Below, one piece after another: positions 1-8,624 of a stretch of DNA of 64,000 nucleotides. The translations under genes were made by a program, and so were the position numbers. Numbering within the stretch: the stretch's first letter is position 1; every line of letters begins with the position of its first letter. The notes beneath the pieces were generated by a model. The model had not been told where the DNA came from. It searched no databases and saw only the letters and a program-made list of their open reading frames with translations. Source of the stretch: Microvirga rosea (GTDB taxonomy: Bacteria; Pseudomonadota; Alphaproteobacteria; Rhizobiales; Beijerinckiaceae); assembly GCF_020595095.1 (NCBI RefSeq), contig NZ_JAJDOP010000005.1, positions 310,001-374,000 of the forward strand, written 5' to 3'.

Positions 1-632
1 AAGAGATAGCTGAGTCCGCGTTGACGCTTGAGAGCGCCGAGCAGATTGAGCACTTGGCTCTGCACCGAGACGTCGAGAGCAGACAACGGCTCGTCAGCAA
101 CAACGATCTGCGGCTCCGGCGCGAGAGCCCTGGCAATCGCAATGCGCTGGCGTTGGCCGCCAGAGAATTCGTGTGGATGGCGGTTGAGGGTGTCCGCCGG
201 CAAGCCGACCTGCCCGATCAGATCTTGCACGCGCTCCCGGATTTCCTGTGCGTTGCCTATGCCATTGACCTTTAAAGGATCGCTTAGAATTTCCGACACG
301 GTCATGCGTGGGTCGAGCGAGGAAAACGGGTCCTGGAAGATCATCTGAATCGCACGGCGCACAGTCCTTCGGCTCGCACGCGGGAGATCGAGAATGTCCT
401 GGCCTCGAAATGAAATGGCGCCCTTCGGCGCTTTGTAGAGGCCAGCAATCGCACGACCCGCCGTGGTCTTGCCGCAGCCACTCTCGCCCACGAGCGCCAG
501 GGTTTCGCCGGAAGCAATATCGAAGCTCACATCCTGGACGGCGTGAATCGCGCGACGATGTCCAGTGAACAGATTCACCCTGCCAACCGGGAAGCTGATC
601 GTGAGATCCTTGACTGAAAGAAGAGCGGTCAT
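1..632 (-). CDS. Peptide ABC transporter ATP-binding protein, DppF/OppF type (3' end outside window)
   Basis: This cytoplasmic ATPase is one of the two that energise a Dpp/Opp-type importer. About 210 codons are present and the C-terminus lies beyond the left edge. Walker A (GESGCGKTT) is at residues 49-57. The signature FSGGQRQR and a Walker B followed by DEPLSALD come later, in the usual DppF order. The ATG start overlaps the stop of the upstream DppD gene as ATGA, which indicates translational coupling. It is the last gene visible in the operon small ORF - binding protein - DppD - DppF. No permeases lie between them, so they are either off the left edge or supplied by another system. The true substrate cannot be read from the ATPase. 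Confidence 0.93.
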   Translation of the reverse strand, partial: MTALLSVKDLTISFPVGRVNLFTGHRRAIHAVQDVSFDIASGETLALVGESGCGKTTAGRAIAGLYKAPKGAISFRGQDILDLPRASRRTVRRAIQMIFQDPFSSLDPRMTVSEILSDPLKVNGIGNAQEIRERVQDLIGQVGLPADTLNRHPHEFSGGQRQRIAIARALAPEPQIVVADEPLSALDVSVQSQVLNLLGALKRQRGLSYL

Positions 633-1645
633 GGACGAGCCTTATGGCAGGCGACCTCATGCGCGGGCTCGACTGTGATCAAAGCGGGCACGAGGGCGCG
701 GCACTCCGAATCCGCTTTATGGCAGCGTCCGGCAAAGCGGCAACCCTTATGGTTTCCATCAAGATGCGGGACTACGCCGGGAATGACCGCCAGCTGCTCT
801 TGGCGATTATCGATCATCGGCATGGTCGCTATTAGGCCTTGCGTATACGGATGAAGAGGCTTGGAGAAAAGTTCTTCGGCGCTCGCGCGTTCCACGACCT
901 GTCCCGCATACATGACGATGACCTCATCCGCGATTTCCGACACGACGGCGAGATTGTGGCTGATGAACTGCACCGCCATGCCGATCTCGTCCTGCAGGCG
1001 TTGCATCAATTCGAGGATCTGCGCCTGGATCGTCACGTCGAGTGCCGTCGTCGGCTCGTCTGCAATCAGCACATCTGGACGACAGGCTAATGCCATCGCA
1101 ATCACAACGCGCTGGCGCATGCCGCCCGAGAGCTGATGCGGATATGACTTCGCGCGCTCGGCGGGCGACGGAATGCCAACGAGGCGCAGTTCCTCGACCG
1201 CGCGCTCACGCGCTTCCTTCCAGCCTAAAGACTCATGAAGATGCAAAACCTCCCCGATCTGATCGCCGACGCACATGCCGGGATTGAGCGCCGTCATGGG
1301 TTCCTGGAACACCATCGCAATGCGCTTCCCACGAATCTCAGGCCACTTCCCGGCCGCAATTCCTGACAAGTTCTGACCACTGACGACAATACGCCCCGTC
1401 ACGTGCGCCGGTTTCGGGACCAGACCTAAGAGAGCCAGCGCCGTCATAGACTTGCCGCAGCCGCTTTCTCCCACCACGCCGAGCGTCCGCCCACGCGCAA
1501 TCGTATAGCTCACGCCATCGACCACACGTCTTGGTCCTTCATGAGATGAAAAGTCGACGGACAGGCCGTCGACTTCGAGCGCTGGAGGGGAAATGGGCCT
1601 GGGCGCAATGTGCCCAGCCCTAGTTTCTGGGCGATCAGATTGCAT
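629..1645 (-). CDS. Peptide ABC transporter ATP-binding protein, DppD/OppD type
   Basis: This is the 338-residue ATPase partner of the downstream DppF-type subunit. Walker A GESGCGKS is at residues 59-66, followed by signature LSGGMRQR and Walker [12 protein letters not shown]. The C-terminal oligopeptide/dipeptide extension contains [12 protein letters not shown] and Cys residues near the end. An N-terminal extension of about 22 residues precedes the first strand, so a start slightly further in is possible. The gene overlaps the end of the binding-protein gene by 11 bases and overlaps the DppF start by four. The length is normal for the family. With its neighbours it forms the energising half of a peptide or peptide-like importer. 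Confidence 0.95.
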   Translation of the reverse strand: MQSDRPETRAGHIAPRPISPPALEVDGLSVDFSSHEGPRRVVDGVSYTIARGRTLGVVGESGCGKSMTALALLGLVPKPAHVTGRIVVSGQNLSGIAAGKWPEIRGKRIAMVFQEPMTALNPGMCVGDQIGEVLHLHESLGWKEARERAVEELRLVGIPSPAERAKSYPHQLSGGMRQRVVIAMALACRPDVLIADEPTTALDVTIQAQILELMQRLQDEIGMAVQFISHNLAVVSEIADEVIVMYAGQVVERASAEELFSKPLHPYTQGLIATMPMIDNRQEQLAVIPGVVPHLDGNHKGCRFAGRCHKADSECRALVPALITVEPAHEVACHKARP

Positions 1646-3320
1646 GCCAGGTTTCAGCCCAATGAGTGCTGACGCCGCTGCCCGTCGGTTCGATGCCCTT
1701 CAGCCATTTCGGAAGTGCGAAAGGCTGAACGCGGAAAAAGAGCGGGAGAACGGGCAGCTCCTCTACATAAATTTTCTGCAATTCGAACCAGAGCGGCTTG
1801 CGAGCCGCAGGATCAAGCTCGACGAGGAGCTTGTCCAGGGCAGCATCGAATTGCGGGTTAGAGAAGGCCGCAATGTTGTTTCCGGCCCAGTTGTTGCCTT
1901 CGACAGGAATGGCTGAGGTATGGAGGTTACGTACTGGCGGCTCGTCCGGATCGCTGGTCCAGGCATAGAGGGCAAGACCACTATAGGTGCGCTTGCGTGC
2001 CGTTTCGCCGAAGAACGTACGTCCAGGCTCATTCTTGATTACGACCTCGATGCCGACCTCGCGCCACTGACTTTGCAAGACCTGCTGCACCAGCTCGCGC
2101 ACTTTGTTGCCGGCCGTAGTACCGAAATCGAGAGAGAGGCGCTGGCCCTGAGCATTGACCCTGATCTTGTCGTGTCCAATCTTCCAACCAGCGTCCTCCA
2201 GCAGCGCTGCCGCCTTCTTCGGATCATAGGTGAACTTGGGGACACTGTTGTCATAGAAGGGGCTGATCGGCGCGAGGAACGTATCAGCAACAGGCTCCCG
2301 GCTGTCGAAGAGCTTGTCCGTCAGGGCCTTGCGGTTGATGGCAAAGAGCAGAGCCTGGCGAACGCGCTTGTCTTGCAGGATAGGATTGTTCTTCTGCAGA
2401 TCGATATGCTCGTATGTGTAGCTTGGCTTGTAGATGAAATCGAACTTATCCCTGTGGGCTTTCTCGAGCTCAAGCACCTGATCGGTTGTCAGCCCCACGC
2501 CATCTCCCGGTGCGAAATCGACATCGCCCGACAGGATATTGGCCTGAAGCGCTGCAGAATTCTCGATGGTGCGAATAACGATGCGCTTGAAGTAGGGGGC
2601 CTTGCCAAACCAATACGGGTTCGGTTCCAACACGACGGTGGAGCCCGACTGGACCTCCTTGATCAAGTAAGGGCCGTTATAGAGACCGGGCGTCGTCGAG
2701 GCGCGGTTATAGGCCGTATTCTTCGGATATTCGGCAACGCCGACACTCTTGACGATCGGCCCCTCGACATGCTCCGGCAAGATCCTGAACCGGCCGAGCT
2801 CATTATAGTCGCTGCGCACCGTCTTTGTATGAAGAACAACCGTCTTATCGTCGACGACGTCGATCTTCTCGTATCGATCATAAGCATCGAGGCTCAGGAA
2901 CCCAGCTTCCTTCTGACGCCCCAGATTCCACGTGAAGAGCACGTCCTTTGCCGTCACCGGAACGCCATCGCCCCAGGTCGCTTTGGGATGGATCTTGAAT
3001 GTGATAGCGATGCCCTTCGAGCCATCGTCGTGGGTTTCTATCTTGGCAAGTCCGTTCTCGATGGTCGGGAAATCGGTGCAGAGAAGGCAGACATTCTTGC
3101 CCTCACCGTTGAAAGCCGTTGCCTGACGATAGACGAAACCCAGCACGTAATCCTTCGAGGTGATGGCCTCGTGGTTAGGGTTCAGGTTCGACGGATATTG
3201 CGTGGCGCCGATAACGAGCTGATCCTTGGCGGCCCAAGCGGTTCCGAACGAGCTCAGGATCGCCACGACAGTATACACTGTCCGCAGGCCCCGATTGCAG
3301 GATCGTTGAGGAGAGAACAT
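1635..3320 (-). CDS. Peptide ABC transporter periplasmic substrate-binding protein (SBP_bac_5)
   Basis: This is a 561-residue periplasmic binding protein of the DppA/OppA family (SBP_bac_5). A Sec signal peptide spans about residues 1-30 and ends in GTAWA-AKD. The family hallmark block around WGDGVPVTAKDVLFTW is present, as are the C-terminal lobes. I chose the ATG at 3320 because AAAGG lies about 8 bases upstream and because the hydrophobic signal core then sits at the N-terminus; a longer reading frame upstream has no signal logic. The start overlaps the stop of the small upstream gene as TAATG. It is followed directly by DppD. Two GTTC/GAAC palindromes precede the operon. The ligand is unknown, but a shared operator links it to the ATC-hydrolase operon. 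Confidence 0.93.
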   Translation of the reverse strand: MFSPQRSCNRGLRTVYTVVAILSSFGTAWAAKDQLVIGATQYPSNLNPNHEAITSKDYVLGFVYRQATAFNGEGKNVCLLCTDFPTIENGLAKIETHDDGSKGIAITFKIHPKATWGDGVPVTAKDVLFTWNLGRQKEAGFLSLDAYDRYEKIDVVDDKTVVLHTKTVRSDYNELGRFRILPEHVEGPIVKSVGVAEYPKNTAYNRASTTPGLYNGPYLIKEVQSGSTVVLEPNPYWFGKAPYFKRIVIRTIENSAALQANILSGDVDFAPGDGVGLTTDQVLELEKAHRDKFDFIYKPSYTYEHIDLQKNNPILQDKRVRQALLFAINRKALTDKLFDSREPVADTFLAPISPFYDNSVPKFTYDPKKAAALLEDAGWKIGHDKIRVNAQGQRLSLDFGTTAGNKVRELVQQVLQSQWREVGIEVVIKNEPGRTFFGETARKRTYSGLALYAWTSDPDEPPVRNLHTSAIPVEGNNWAGNNIAAFSNPQFDAALDKLLVELDPAARKPLWFELQKIYVEELPVLPLFFRVQPFALPKWLKGIEPTGSGVSTHWAETWHAI

Positions 3321-3529
3321 TAAGATAGACCTTTCTTGGAGCTTGAAGAGGTACGCTGCTTGCCGTGAGTTTCGCATACAGCGCGATTGGCATGGGCGAT
3401 GCTGCGGAATACTTCCCGATCCAAAGACCGGAATGCGGTTTCAGCGGCGAAGAATCGAAAGCCACCTGCGGTCGCGACGATTACGCCTGCGGCGAGTCCT
3501 TCGATCTCAATGATGTGAGCGGTCGGCAT
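3320..3529 (-). CDS. Small conserved-looking hypothetical protein (69 aa) coupled to the binding-protein gene
   Basis: This short gene encodes a 69-residue protein beginning MPTAHIIEIEG. It has a compact alternating-hydrophobic N-terminal half (GVIV...GGFRFFAAE) and a basic, Ser/Lys-rich tail. An AGGAGAG Shine-Dalgarno lies 8 bases before the ATG. The stop TAA shares a base with the ATG of the binding-protein gene (TAATG), and the ribosome site of the latter lies inside the small gene. Both points favour real translation and coupling. I recall similar short proteins with a GG(F/Y)RFFA core in Rhizobiales, but no function is known to me. It has no signal peptide and no Cys. It may act as a leader that couples expression, or as a small partner of the transport operon. 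Confidence 0.6.
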   Translation of the reverse strand: MPTAHIIEIEGLAAGVIVATAGGFRFFAAETAFRSLDREVFRSIAHANRAVCETHGKQRTSSSSKKGLS

Positions 3530-3854
3530 GGCAAAGCTCTCCTGCCGCTGGCCGAGGAGCCAGCGCCGAATGATGGTGTTGCCTGGGAGATCTCTTTGTT
3601 CAGCAGAGACAACACTGATGGCCTGAACGCATTTGGCGCATCAGGCGCAGTGGAGCCGGGATTGACGGAACGATGATCATGACAAGCAATCCTTTGACTG
3701 CAAGTCGCGAAGCGCGAAGCACGCCTCGTGACGCTTTAGCGTTTGATGACGCGGAGCAAGCTGTGCACTTCAAATCACCGCGGTTCCAACCGACCAGAGC
3801 TTGACGATGGAACGGCCACAGAGTGCCTCGAAGTTTAGGCCACGTCAATAGAAG

Positions 3855-3872
3855 CGTTCTTTTCTTAGAACG
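3855..3872. promoter_or_regulatory. Palindromic operator candidate, copy 1
   Basis: Perfect inverted repeat CGTTCT-N6-AGAACG (18 bp) with an AT-rich spacer TTTCTT. Its core GTTCT-N6-AGAAC recurs at 3982, 11270 and 11550, always in promoter regions of the two minus-strand transport operons or the VOC gene. It lies about 330 bp upstream of the small-ORF start. Its two-fold symmetry and 16-bp core suit a dimeric helix-turn-helix repressor; the regulator is unknown. Confidence 0.6.
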
Positions 3873-3972
3873 ACCGTGTGGAGAAAATCGTCCTCTCCGT
3901 GCTCGGCTGGTAGAATAGTCTTACCATCGTCCAGAAAATTACGTTTTTATTCGCAACAGATGGCAGGGGCGG

Positions 3973-3985
3973 GAACGTTACGTTC
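3973..3985. promoter_or_regulatory. Inverted repeat GAACG-N3-CGTTC overlapping operator copy 2
   Basis: The short palindrome GAACG-TTA-CGTTC shares its right half-site with the longer GTTCT-N6-AGAAC palindrome that starts at 3982. A near-identical element, GGAACG-TAC-CGTTCC, occurs at 11233 in the other transport promoter region. The same half-site (GTTC) is therefore used in two spacings, as expected if a dimeric regulator binds neighbouring sites cooperatively. Inference only. Confidence 0.45.
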
Positions 3986-3997
3986 TTTGTGAAGAAC
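3982..3997. promoter_or_regulatory. Palindromic operator candidate, copy 2
   Basis: Perfect inverted repeat GTTCT-TTGTGA-AGAAC, the same core and spacing as the copies at 3855 and 11550. It lies about 450 bp before the small-ORF start and 100 bp after the flavoprotein stop. It overlaps the shorter GAACG-N3-CGTTC repeat, giving three GTTC/GAAC half-sites in 25 bp. Confidence 0.6.
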
Positions 3998-4100
3998 AAT
4001 ACCATTGGCATCGTTCAGACTCGAAAGAGTACTTCGCCTTCTTGCACTGAAGGCCATTCTCGGTAGGCAGGAAACTCTCTGGAGATCAAAATGCCAGGGC

Positions 4101-5612
4101 TCAGTCCCGTGGCACGGCTCGCACGAAGAACGGCGTTCCTTCGAGCTCAGGCTCGTCGTATTGCTCCAGATTGTGGCGGATCGCTTTGAGATCCTCCCGG
4201 AACAGGCTCGAAACGATCGCCGTCGCGAGCCGCTCCGCTGCAATATTGACCCCAGGAATATCGCTCGCGATGGCTCCGTGACTGAGTGCCGCCCCATGAT
4301 TGACGAGATGGATCTGCGAGAGCTCGGGGTGCTGGCCCGGATTTCGTTCGATGAGTTCGAAACCAGGGCCAAGATACGGGAAATCGCCGAGGTCAGGGCG
4401 TTGAAGATTGCCGGGTGGTGCATAGCGGTCGCGCCAGCGCGCGACAGACCGTGACCAAGCGCCAAGTTCCGGGATGGCCGCCGCATCCACATGGAAGCCG
4501 GTGCCGACGATCAGAAAATCGTGCTCCCGAGGAATGTCCTCGCCAAGAATATGCACCAGGACCCGTTGGCCTGTGCGCGCCGCGGCCTCCACGGGCTTGC
4601 CTAGGTGAATGTTGAAGCCCTTCTGGTGCATGGCGCGGCGCACGGTCTCGTGAGGCGGAGGCGCCTGCGCATCGTTGAGATAGACGAAGAGAGACCAGCG
4701 CTCTGCATCATCGAGGGAACCCCAGCCATAGAAGTAGCCCGGCGAGGCCGAGCCGCGGCCCTTGTTGATCTGCGGCAGGGTCCGGCGGCGAACATACATG
4801 TCCACTCGCGCGGCTCCCTGCTCTAGCGCCGTCGCCGCATTGTCCCAGGCGGAGGCGCCGCCCCCCAGGATGGCGATGCTCTTCCCGCGCAGGCGGACGA
4901 AGTCGATCGCCTCGTTCGTGTGAGCAGCGAGATCGGGCCAAAGCGCGCGATCGGCGAATTCCGGAATGCGATCACCTCCTGCCCCTCCCCGTCCCGTCGC
5001 GAGCACCACGCGACGGGCAAGGCGCGTGTCCAGGCCCCGTTGAGTTTCAATCTCGATCCTCAGCAGCCCGGCGGCCGGCGCAATCTCTCGGACGACGGTC
5101 TTGTGCTCAACCGGCAGGCTCAAGACGCGTTGCAGCCACGTGAGATACCCGACCCAGACTGCATTCGGGATCTTGTAAAGATCCTCCCAGGCATCCTTGC
5201 CGAACGCGGCTTCATACCAGGCGCGAAAGGTCAGCGACGGGACACCGAGGGCCGGACCCGGAAGCGATTTGGGTGATCGTAACGTGTCCATCCGCGCAAA
5301 GGAGAGCCACGGCCCTTCCCGTCCCGCGGGGTTGCGATCGAGAACCCGAACATTGCGGACACCTTTAAAGATAAGAGCGGCCGCAGCGGCGATCCCGTTC
5401 ATTCCAGCGCCGACGACCACGACATCGGTGACGGGCTCGCCTTCGGGAGATCGCACCTCGGCCGGCCAATTGGCCGCCGGATAACCCAGCATCTCCAGAT
5501 CGCGGGCCACACGCTCCTCGTGATCGAGGAGCCCTACCTTCGAGGGGTGGAGATCGTGGTCCCGCGCCGGAATATGATGCTGGTCCACGACGGTTTCGAC
5601 GTATCGTGTCAT
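4101..5612 (-). CDS. Flavin-containing monooxygenase-like FAD/NAD(P)-binding protein
   Basis: This is a 503-residue cytosolic flavoprotein. The FAD-binding motif GAGMNG is at residues 68-73, a VVLATGRGG strand at about 202-210, and the NADPH-binding motif GGGASA at about 250-255. This arrangement is that of class B flavoprotein monooxygenases and N-hydroxylases. It would use NADPH and O2 to oxygenate a nitrogen, sulfur or carbonyl centre of a small substrate, but the substrate is not readable. The gene starts 9 bases after the ATC-hydrolase-like gene and ends the operon binding protein - permeases - ATPase - hydrolase - flavoprotein. Its context suggests oxidation of the imported compound or of its hydrolysis product. 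An oxidoreductase that has lost oxygenation is also possible. Confidence 0.85.
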   Translation of the reverse strand: MTRYVETVVDQHHIPARDHDLHPSKVGLLDHEERVARDLEMLGYPAANWPAEVRSPEGEPVTDVVVVGAGMNGIAAAAALIFKGVRNVRVLDRNPAGREGPWLSFARMDTLRSPKSLPGPALGVPSLTFRAWYEAAFGKDAWEDLYKIPNAVWVGYLTWLQRVLSLPVEHKTVVREIAPAAGLLRIEIETQRGLDTRLARRVVLATGRGGAGGDRIPEFADRALWPDLAAHTNEAIDFVRLRGKSIAILGGGASAWDNAATALEQGAARVDMYVRRRTLPQINKGRGSASPGYFYGWGSLDDAERWSLFVYLNDAQAPPPHETVRRAMHQKGFNIHLGKPVEAAARTGQRVLVHILGEDIPREHDFLIVGTGFHVDAAAIPELGAWSRSVARWRDRYAPPGNLQRPDLGDFPYLGPGFELIERNPGQHPELSQIHLVNHGAALSHGAIASDIPGVNIAAERLATAIVSSLFREDLKAIRHNLEQYDEPELEGTPFFVRAVPRD

Positions 5613-5621
5613 CGCTGCTGC

Positions 5622-6101
5622 TCAGGCGCGCCCGTCGGATTCGTAGCGATAGCGGAAATCGCAATGGCTTGCGCCTTCCATGATCGTGTGCGTCCGAGTC
5701 ATCTTCAGATTCGGATCGTAGCCTTCACAGAACGAGCCGTCGCGGTTGCAGGATAGAAGACCGCCGATCTCGCCCAAACCCATTGCCTTGTACATTTCGG
5801 CATAACGACAGCGGGTGACATTGAAGTCGTAGCGGCTCTCGTCCCGATAGACCGGCTCGATCTCGAGGGCGTTCTCGGCCGTCCAGTTCGACTGGATATC
5901 GATGAAGCTCTGGAGGCTGGTGCCGCCCTCGGCCTTGGCGGCGAATTGCGCCGCCTGTGCAATGGAGGACCGCCGCACGGATTCCGAGATGAGCTGCCTG
6001 GCCTCGTCCCTGCCGTAGCGCTCCAACAGAGTTTCATAGACCTCCTTCAACAGCTCGGCCTCGATGCGGCGCCGTTCGATGATCGGGAGAGGCTGGGCCA
6101 T
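5622..6101 (-). CDS. L-2-amino-thiazoline-4-carboxylic acid hydrolase-like protein
   Basis: This 159-residue protein resembles the family named for ATC hydrolase. That enzyme opens L-2-amino-thiazoline-4-carboxylate to N- or S-carbamoyl-cysteine in the bacterial route to L-cysteine. The diagnostic C-terminal block is clear: CNRDGSFCEGYDP followed by TRTHTIMEGASHCDFRY. Cysteines are at residues 98, 118, 125 and 147. AAGGAG lies 8 bases upstream of the chosen ATG; a longer frame upstream has no such site. The gene sits 53 bases after the fused transport ATPase and 9 bases before the flavoprotein, so it is in the uptake operon. The family is broader than its founding activity, so the thiazoline substrate is a hypothesis. 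Confidence 0.82.
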   Translation of the reverse strand: MAQPLPIIERRRIEAELLKEVYETLLERYGRDEARQLISESVRRSSIAQAAQFAAKAEGGTSLQSFIDIQSNWTAENALEIEPVYRDESRYDFNVTRCRYAEMYKAMGLGEIGGLLSCNRDGSFCEGYDPNLKMTRTHTIMEGASHCDFRYRYESDGRA

Positions 6102-6154
6102 GATCGTGCTCCTTGTTGAAATGAGGTGGCTTGGCGAGGGTATCGGTAATCCGA

Positions 6155-7789
6155 TCACGGTGCGGCCAGCAGAACATCCGACCGCTCGGGAGGCGTCCAG
6201 CCCCGCCCCGGAACCGAGGCGAGCAGGGCCCGCGTATAGGAATGGCGCGGCGCCCCGAAGACCTCCGCCGTCCTGCCCTCCTCGACCACGACGCCGCTTT
6301 TCATGACGGCGATGCGGTCGCAGATCTGGGCGGCAACGCGCAGATCGTGGGTGATGAACACCACGGACAGGCCGAGACGACTACGCAGATCCGCGAGCAG
6401 ACGCAGAACCTGCGCCTGGACGGACACATCGAGCGCCGACACGGGCTCGTCCGCCACCAGCACTTCCGGTTCGAGGGCAAGGGCGCGGGCAAGACCAATG
6501 CGTTGGCGCTGCCCGCCGGAAAACTCATGCGGATAGCGCTCGGTGGCATCAGGATCGAGGCCGACGAGCGCGAACATGTCCTTGGCTTTGGCCAGAGCCT
6601 TCGCGGGTGTCTCGCCGTGGATAATCGGTCCCTGCGCAACCAGCTCGCCGGCCCGGCGCCGTGGATTGAGTGAGGCGAACGGATCCTGGAAGACCATCTG
6701 GATGCGGCGGGTCTGTTCGCGCATCGCGCTGCGGGACAGCCTCGCGAGGTCAGTACCGCCAAGGTGGATGGATCCGGAATCCGGATCAAGAAGACGCACG
6801 ATGCAGCGGGCAAGAGTGGATTTGCCGGATCCGCTCTCTCCGACGATCCCAAGGGTTCCTCCGCGCGGCAGGACGAGATTGGCATCCTGCACGGCATGCG
6901 TGACGCGCCGATGGCGGCTCCACAACCCACCCTTGCGATAGGTTTTCGAGACATGCTCGATCCGTAGGATCGGCTCCGCCGTGACAGCCTTCGGCGGAGG
7001 AGGAACGAGGGGCGGCACGGCCGCGATCAATGCCTTGGTGTATAGGTGCTGCGGTCGCTTCAGGATATCTTCCGCCCTGCCCGCCTCCACGAGCCGGCCC
7101 CGCTGCATGACGGCGACACGGTCCGCAATCTCGGCCACCACGCCGAAATCGTGGGTAATGAACAGAACCGCGGTTCCCTTCCGCTGCTGAAGCTCCCGGA
7201 TGAGCTTCAGAATCTGTGCTTGAGTTGTCACGTCGAGCGCCGTGGTCGGTTCGTCGGCGATGAGCACACGTGGTTCGAGGGCAAGCGCCATGGCAATCAT
7301 CGCCCGCTGTCGCTGACCGCCGGAGAGTTCATGCGGATAGGCTCGCCGTGCTTCCTCCGGATGCGGGATATGGACATCCCTCAGGAGATCGATCACCCGC
7401 TGCGTGATCTCGGCCGACACCAAATCCGTGTGCGTCCGAAACATCTCGGCGATTTGGTCGCCGATCGTCCGCAACGGATTGAGCGCGGTCATGGGTTCCT
7501 GAAAGACCATGCCGATCCGCGCTCCGCGGATTTTCCGCAACGCCGCGTCGCCGAGCGTGAGCAGATCTTCGCCGTCGAAAAGAATCTTTCCGGCCGTCGC
7601 CCGAACGCCCTCCGGCAGAAGGCCCAATAAGGCGCCAGTCATCATCGATTTTCCGGAACCGCTTTCTCCGACGACACAGAGAATCTCGTTCGCACTGAGC
7701 GCCAGAGACACGTCTTCTAGGGCATGTGGCCGATCCGCTCCGGGCGGCAGGGCGACAGTCAATCCCTCTATGGAGAGTACGGTCTTCAT
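6155..7789 (-). CDS. Fused double ATP-binding subunit of peptide ABC transporter (DppD-DppF fusion)
   Basis: This 544-residue protein carries two complete ABC ATPase domains in tandem. The first has Walker A GESGSGKS at residues 41-48, LSGGQRQR and [11 protein letters not shown]. The second has another GESGSGKST, FSGGQRQR and LVADEPVSALD. An oligopeptide-type extension with HLYTKALIAAVP lies between them, and HSYTRALLASVP near the end. A single polypeptide thus replaces the DppD/DppF pair. The ATG chosen overlaps the permease stop as ATGA; the open frame continues about 100 codons upstream inside the permease gene but that part is not protein-like. It drives the importer encoded by the two permeases and the binding protein upstream. 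Confidence 0.94.
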   Translation of the reverse strand: MKTVLSIEGLTVALPPGADRPHALEDVSLALSANEILCVVGESGSGKSMMTGALLGLLPEGVRATAGKILFDGEDLLTLGDAALRKIRGARIGMVFQEPMTALNPLRTIGDQIAEMFRTHTDLVSAEITQRVIDLLRDVHIPHPEEARRAYPHELSGGQRQRAMIAMALALEPRVLIADEPTTALDVTTQAQILKLIRELQQRKGTAVLFITHDFGVVAEIADRVAVMQRGRLVEAGRAEDILKRPQHLYTKALIAAVPPLVPPPPKAVTAEPILRIEHVSKTYRKGGLWSRHRRVTHAVQDANLVLPRGGTLGIVGESGSGKSTLARCIVRLLDPDSGSIHLGGTDLARLSRSAMREQTRRIQMVFQDPFASLNPRRRAGELVAQGPIIHGETPAKALAKAKDMFALVGLDPDATERYPHEFSGGQRQRIGLARALALEPEVLVADEPVSALDVSVQAQVLRLLADLRSRLGLSVVFITHDLRVAAQICDRIAVMKSGVVVEEGRTAEVFGAPRHSYTRALLASVPGRGWTPPERSDVLLAAP

Positions 7790-8616
7790 CGCCGTTTCAG
7801 CCTCGGATTCAAGGCATCGTTCAGTCCCTGTCCGACCAGGGACACCGACAGTACGGTCAAGAGGATCGCGAGACCCGGAATGGCAGAGACATACCATTGG
7901 GTGCGCAGCACCGAGCGGCCGGTACCGATCAGATTGCCCCAGGACGGTATGTTGGGATCCGAGAGATTCAGAAAGGCCAACGCGCTCTCCAGCAGGATCG
8001 CCACCGCCATGATGACGCTGGCATAGACGATGACGGGCGGCAGGGCATTGGGCAGGATTTCGCGGAAAATGATCTGAAGGTCGCGCATGCCGAGGGTCCG
8101 GCAAGCCTCGACAAATTCACGGCTCCGGAGCGACAGAAACTCAGCCCGCGTCAGCCGGGCCGCAGCCGGCCAGGACACAAGGCCGATGGCGATGGTGACG
8201 GTCTTGATGTCCGAGGCGAACACGGCGACGAGAACGAGGAGCAGGAGGAAGTTCGGCAGTGTCTGGAAAGCTTCCGTAATCCGCATGAGACCGTCGTCGA
8301 CGAAACCGCCGTAATAGCCGGCGACGGCACCAATCACGACCCCGATCGTGATCGCAAGCAATGTGGCGACAATGCCGATCAGGAGCGACACGCGGGCGCC
8401 GTGGAAGACTTGGGCTGCAATGTCTCGGCCCGTGGTATCGGTTCCAAGCCAGAAGCGGGCGTTGGTGAATGGCCATTGCAGCGGCCTTCCCGCAAGGCTG
8501 AGCGGGTCCTTCGGGAACAGAATCGGCGCAGTGAGCGCCATGCCGATCACCAGGAGGAGGAGGACAAGTCCGGCAATGGCCGCGGGACTTCTGACAAGGC
8601 GTTTCAGGGCTTCCAT
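7786..8616 (-). CDS. Peptide ABC transporter permease, DppC type
   Basis: This inner-membrane permease of 276 residues has an N-terminal transmembrane helix (about residues 13-32), then the segment FWLGTDTTGRDIAAQVFHGARVS typical of DppC, and five further helices. The ABC-permease EAA-like loop is seen as EFVEACRTLGMRDLQIIFREILPNA (split here as EFVEACRTLG then MRDLQIIFRE). It starts 8 bases after the DppB-type gene and overlaps the fused ATPase gene by four bases. It is the half-channel partner of the DppB-type permease and its length is normal for the family. Confidence 0.95.
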   Translation of the reverse strand: MEALKRLVRSPAAIAGLVLLLLVIGMALTAPILFPKDPLSLAGRPLQWPFTNARFWLGTDTTGRDIAAQVFHGARVSLLIGIVATLLAITIGVVIGAVAGYYGGFVDDGLMRITEAFQTLPNFLLLLVLVAVFASDIKTVTIAIGLVSWPAAARLTRAEFLSLRSREFVEACRTLGMRDLQIIFREILPNALPPVIVYASVIMAVAILLESALAFLNLSDPNIPSWGNLIGTGRSVLRTQWYVSAIPGLAILLTVLSVSLVGQGLNDALNPRLKRR

Positions 8617-8624
8617 GGCAGCCC

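Larger units (their letters stand above)
3530..4100. other. Intergenic promoter region of the first dpp operon (about 570 bp)
   Basis: No convincing gene is visible here. Short open frames on either strand lack ribosome sites and resemble no family. The stretch is more AT-rich than its neighbours between about 3840 and 4000 and holds two inverted repeats, annotated separately. It lies upstream of the small ORF and binding-protein operon on the minus strand and downstream of the flavoprotein gene, so it probably contains the operon promoter. I see no clear rho-independent terminator for the flavoprotein operon. Confidence 0.6.

Noticed and set aside
1920-3323. A 467-codon plus-strand frame opposite the first binding-protein gene
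   Set aside because: The minus-strand gene has signal peptide and family blocks; the plus-strand frame is a codon-bias shadow.
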